From: Flavobacteriales bacterium
GTDB taxonomy: Bacteria > Bacteroidota > Bacteroidia > Flavobacteriales > BACL11
DNA: 7,787 nucleotides
Reading direction: 5' to 3'
Assembly: GCA_002683775.1 (NCBI GenBank)
Contig: NYTT01000079.1
Span: 1 to 7,787 of the forward strand
The position numbers and the translations under genes were made by a program. Numbering within the stretch: position 1 is the stretch's first letter; every line of letters begins with the position of its first letter. Positions 6,572-7,787 of this stretch are shown piece after piece. A model generated the notes under the pieces. The model was not told where the DNA came from and made no database searches. It saw only the letters and a list, made by a program, of their open reading frames with translations.

Positions 6572-7787
6572 ATGGAATCATACATGATATATCTACCAAT
6601 TATTTTGGCTACAATAGGTCTTATTTATATGACTATAAAGAAGTCTTGGGTATTGAAACAAGATGCAGGTAATGGGAAAATGAAAGAAATTTCTGACCAT
6701 ATTTATGAAGGCGCATTGGCTTTTTTAAAAGCTGAATACAGACTCTTAACTATATTCGTAGTCGTTGTAAGTATATTGTTATTTATCGTATCTACAATTG
6801 TGCCATCAACACACTGGCTTATTGTAATTGCTTTTATATTAGGTGCAATTTTTTCAGCACTTGCTGGAAATATGGGTATGAAAATAGCTACTCAAACAAA
6901 TGTAAGAACTACTCAAGCTGCTCGTACGTCTTTACCTAATGCATTAAAAGTATCTTTTGGTGGTGGTACTGTTATGGGATTAGGGGTTGCTGGTCTAGCT
7001 GTTTTAGGTTTAACGGCTTTCTTTATCGCTTTCTACAATATTTTTATGGGAGGAACATGGACAAATACTCATGATATGACTATTGTTTTAGAAACTTTAG
7101 CTGGTTTTTCATTAGGAGCTGAGTCTATTGCTTTATTTGCTAGAGTTGGCGGCGGTATTTATACAAAGGCTGCTGATGTAGGAGCTGATTTAGTAGGCAA
7201 GGTTGAGGCTGGTATTCCAGAAGATGACCCAAGAAATCCTGCAACTATTGCAGACAATGTAGGTGATAATGTAGGTGATGTAGCTGGTATGGGTGCTGAT
7301 TTATTCGGATCATACGTTGCTACTGTATTAGCTGCTATGGTTCTAGGAAACTATATTATTGAAGATATGGGGGGAAATATTAATGATGCATTTGGGGGAA
7401 TTGGACCAATTCTTTTACCAATGGCAATTGCTGGTGTTGGGGTAATTATTTCTTTGATAGGAACAATGCTCGTTAGTATTAAGGATAATGATGCCAAGGA
7501 AGATCAAGTTATGGGTGCTTTAAACAAAGGAAATATTACATCAATTATATTAGTTGCAATTTCATCTTACTTTTTAGTAAATTACATGTTACCATCTACT
7601 ATGCAAATGGAATTTTTTGGAGAAGGACTAATTGAAATATCAGCTATGAGAGTTTTTTATGCTACAATTGTTGGTTTAATAGTAGGTGGTGTTATTTCGT
7701 CAGTAACAGAATATTATACAGGACTAGGTAAGAAGCCGATTTTAAAGATTGTAGAGCAATCAAGTACTGGAGCGGGAACAAATATAA
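6572..7787 (+). CDS. hppA: Membrane-bound ion-pumping pyrophosphatase, N-terminal part (gene continues past right edge)
   Basis: The frame is open for 405 codons from the ATG at 6572 to the window end; full proteins are about 700-750 residues, so roughly half is seen. The enzyme hydrolyses cytosolic pyrophosphate and pumps H+ or Na+ across the inner membrane. Hydrophobic helices begin at residues 5-22 and continue throughout. The substrate-site signature is complete: K199, DVGADLVGKVE at 202-212, and D228, D232, D236 and D243 in the ATIADNVGDNVGDVAGMGAD stretch (224-243). The usual Glu of the LFESY motif is Gly (G246), and a Glu occurs instead at 184 in LGAESIALF, pointing to the Flavobacterium-type proton pump. 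The Ala/Lys site that reports potassium dependence lies in the missing half. A second in-frame ATG at 6584 is possible, but 6572 gives numbering that matches the Thermotoga enzyme. Confidence 0.96.
   Translation, partial: MESYMIYLPIILATIGLIYMTIKKSWVLKQDAGNGKMKEISDHIYEGALAFLKAEYRLLTIFVVVVSILLFIVSTIVPSTHWLIVIAFILGAIFSALAGNMGMKIATQTNVRTTQAARTSLPNALKVSFGGGTVMGLGVAGLAVLGLTAFFIAFYNIFMGGTWTNTHDMTIVLETLAGFSLGAESIALFARVGGGIYTKAADVGADLVGKVEAGIPEDDPRNPATIADNVGDNVGDVAGMGADLFGSYVATVLAAMVLGNYIIEDMGGNINDAFGGIGPILLPMAIAGVGVIISLIGTMLVSIKDNDAKEDQVMGALNKGNITSIILVAISSYFLVNYMLPSTMQMEFFGEGLIEISAMRVFYATIVGLIVGGVISSVTEYYTGLGKKPILKIVEQSSTGAGTNI

Overview
The window looks like a chromosomal segment from a Bacteroidota bacterium, most likely a marine-type Flavobacteriales. 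The DNA is strongly AT-rich, and genes start without clear Shine-Dalgarno sequences. The two promoter candidates match the Bacteroidota -7 box TAnnTTTG. One gene encodes a secreted protein with a type IX secretion (T9SS) C-terminal sorting tail, a system confined to this phylum. The species cannot be named from the sequence alone.

Layout: positions 1-6398 hold seven minus-strand genes packed with gaps of 18, 1, 0, 7, 0 and -1 bases. In transcription order they are etfB, etfA, a bifunctional-nuclease-family gene (DUF151 plus UVR motif), a concentrative nucleoside transporter with an extra N-terminal domain, a small leucine-rich-repeat T9SS substrate, thyA, and a saccharopine/lysine-dehydrogenase-like gene that runs off the left edge. 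The spacing implies one transcript. Positions 6399-6571 are a divergent promoter region. From 6572 to the right edge runs the 5' half of a plus-strand membrane pyrophosphatase gene (hppA).

Functions: EtfAB is the soluble electron carrier between acyl-CoA or other flavin dehydrogenases and the quinone pool. The pyrophosphatase conserves pyrophosphate energy as an ion gradient. The nucleoside transporter and thymidylate synthase supply pyrimidine deoxynucleotides by uptake and by synthesis. The LRR protein has no evident link to these housekeeping functions and looks like a passenger in the operon.

No CRISPR array, mobile element, tRNA, rRNA or recognisable defence system is present, and I see no strong evidence of a wholly new system. 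The points most worth a second look are the secreted lipocalin-like domain fused to the nucleoside transporter, the relocated gating glutamate in the pyrophosphatase, the T9SS LRR gene embedded without spacers in a housekeeping operon, the Lys replacing a flavin-site Arg in EtfA, and the TTG start of the nuclease-family gene.
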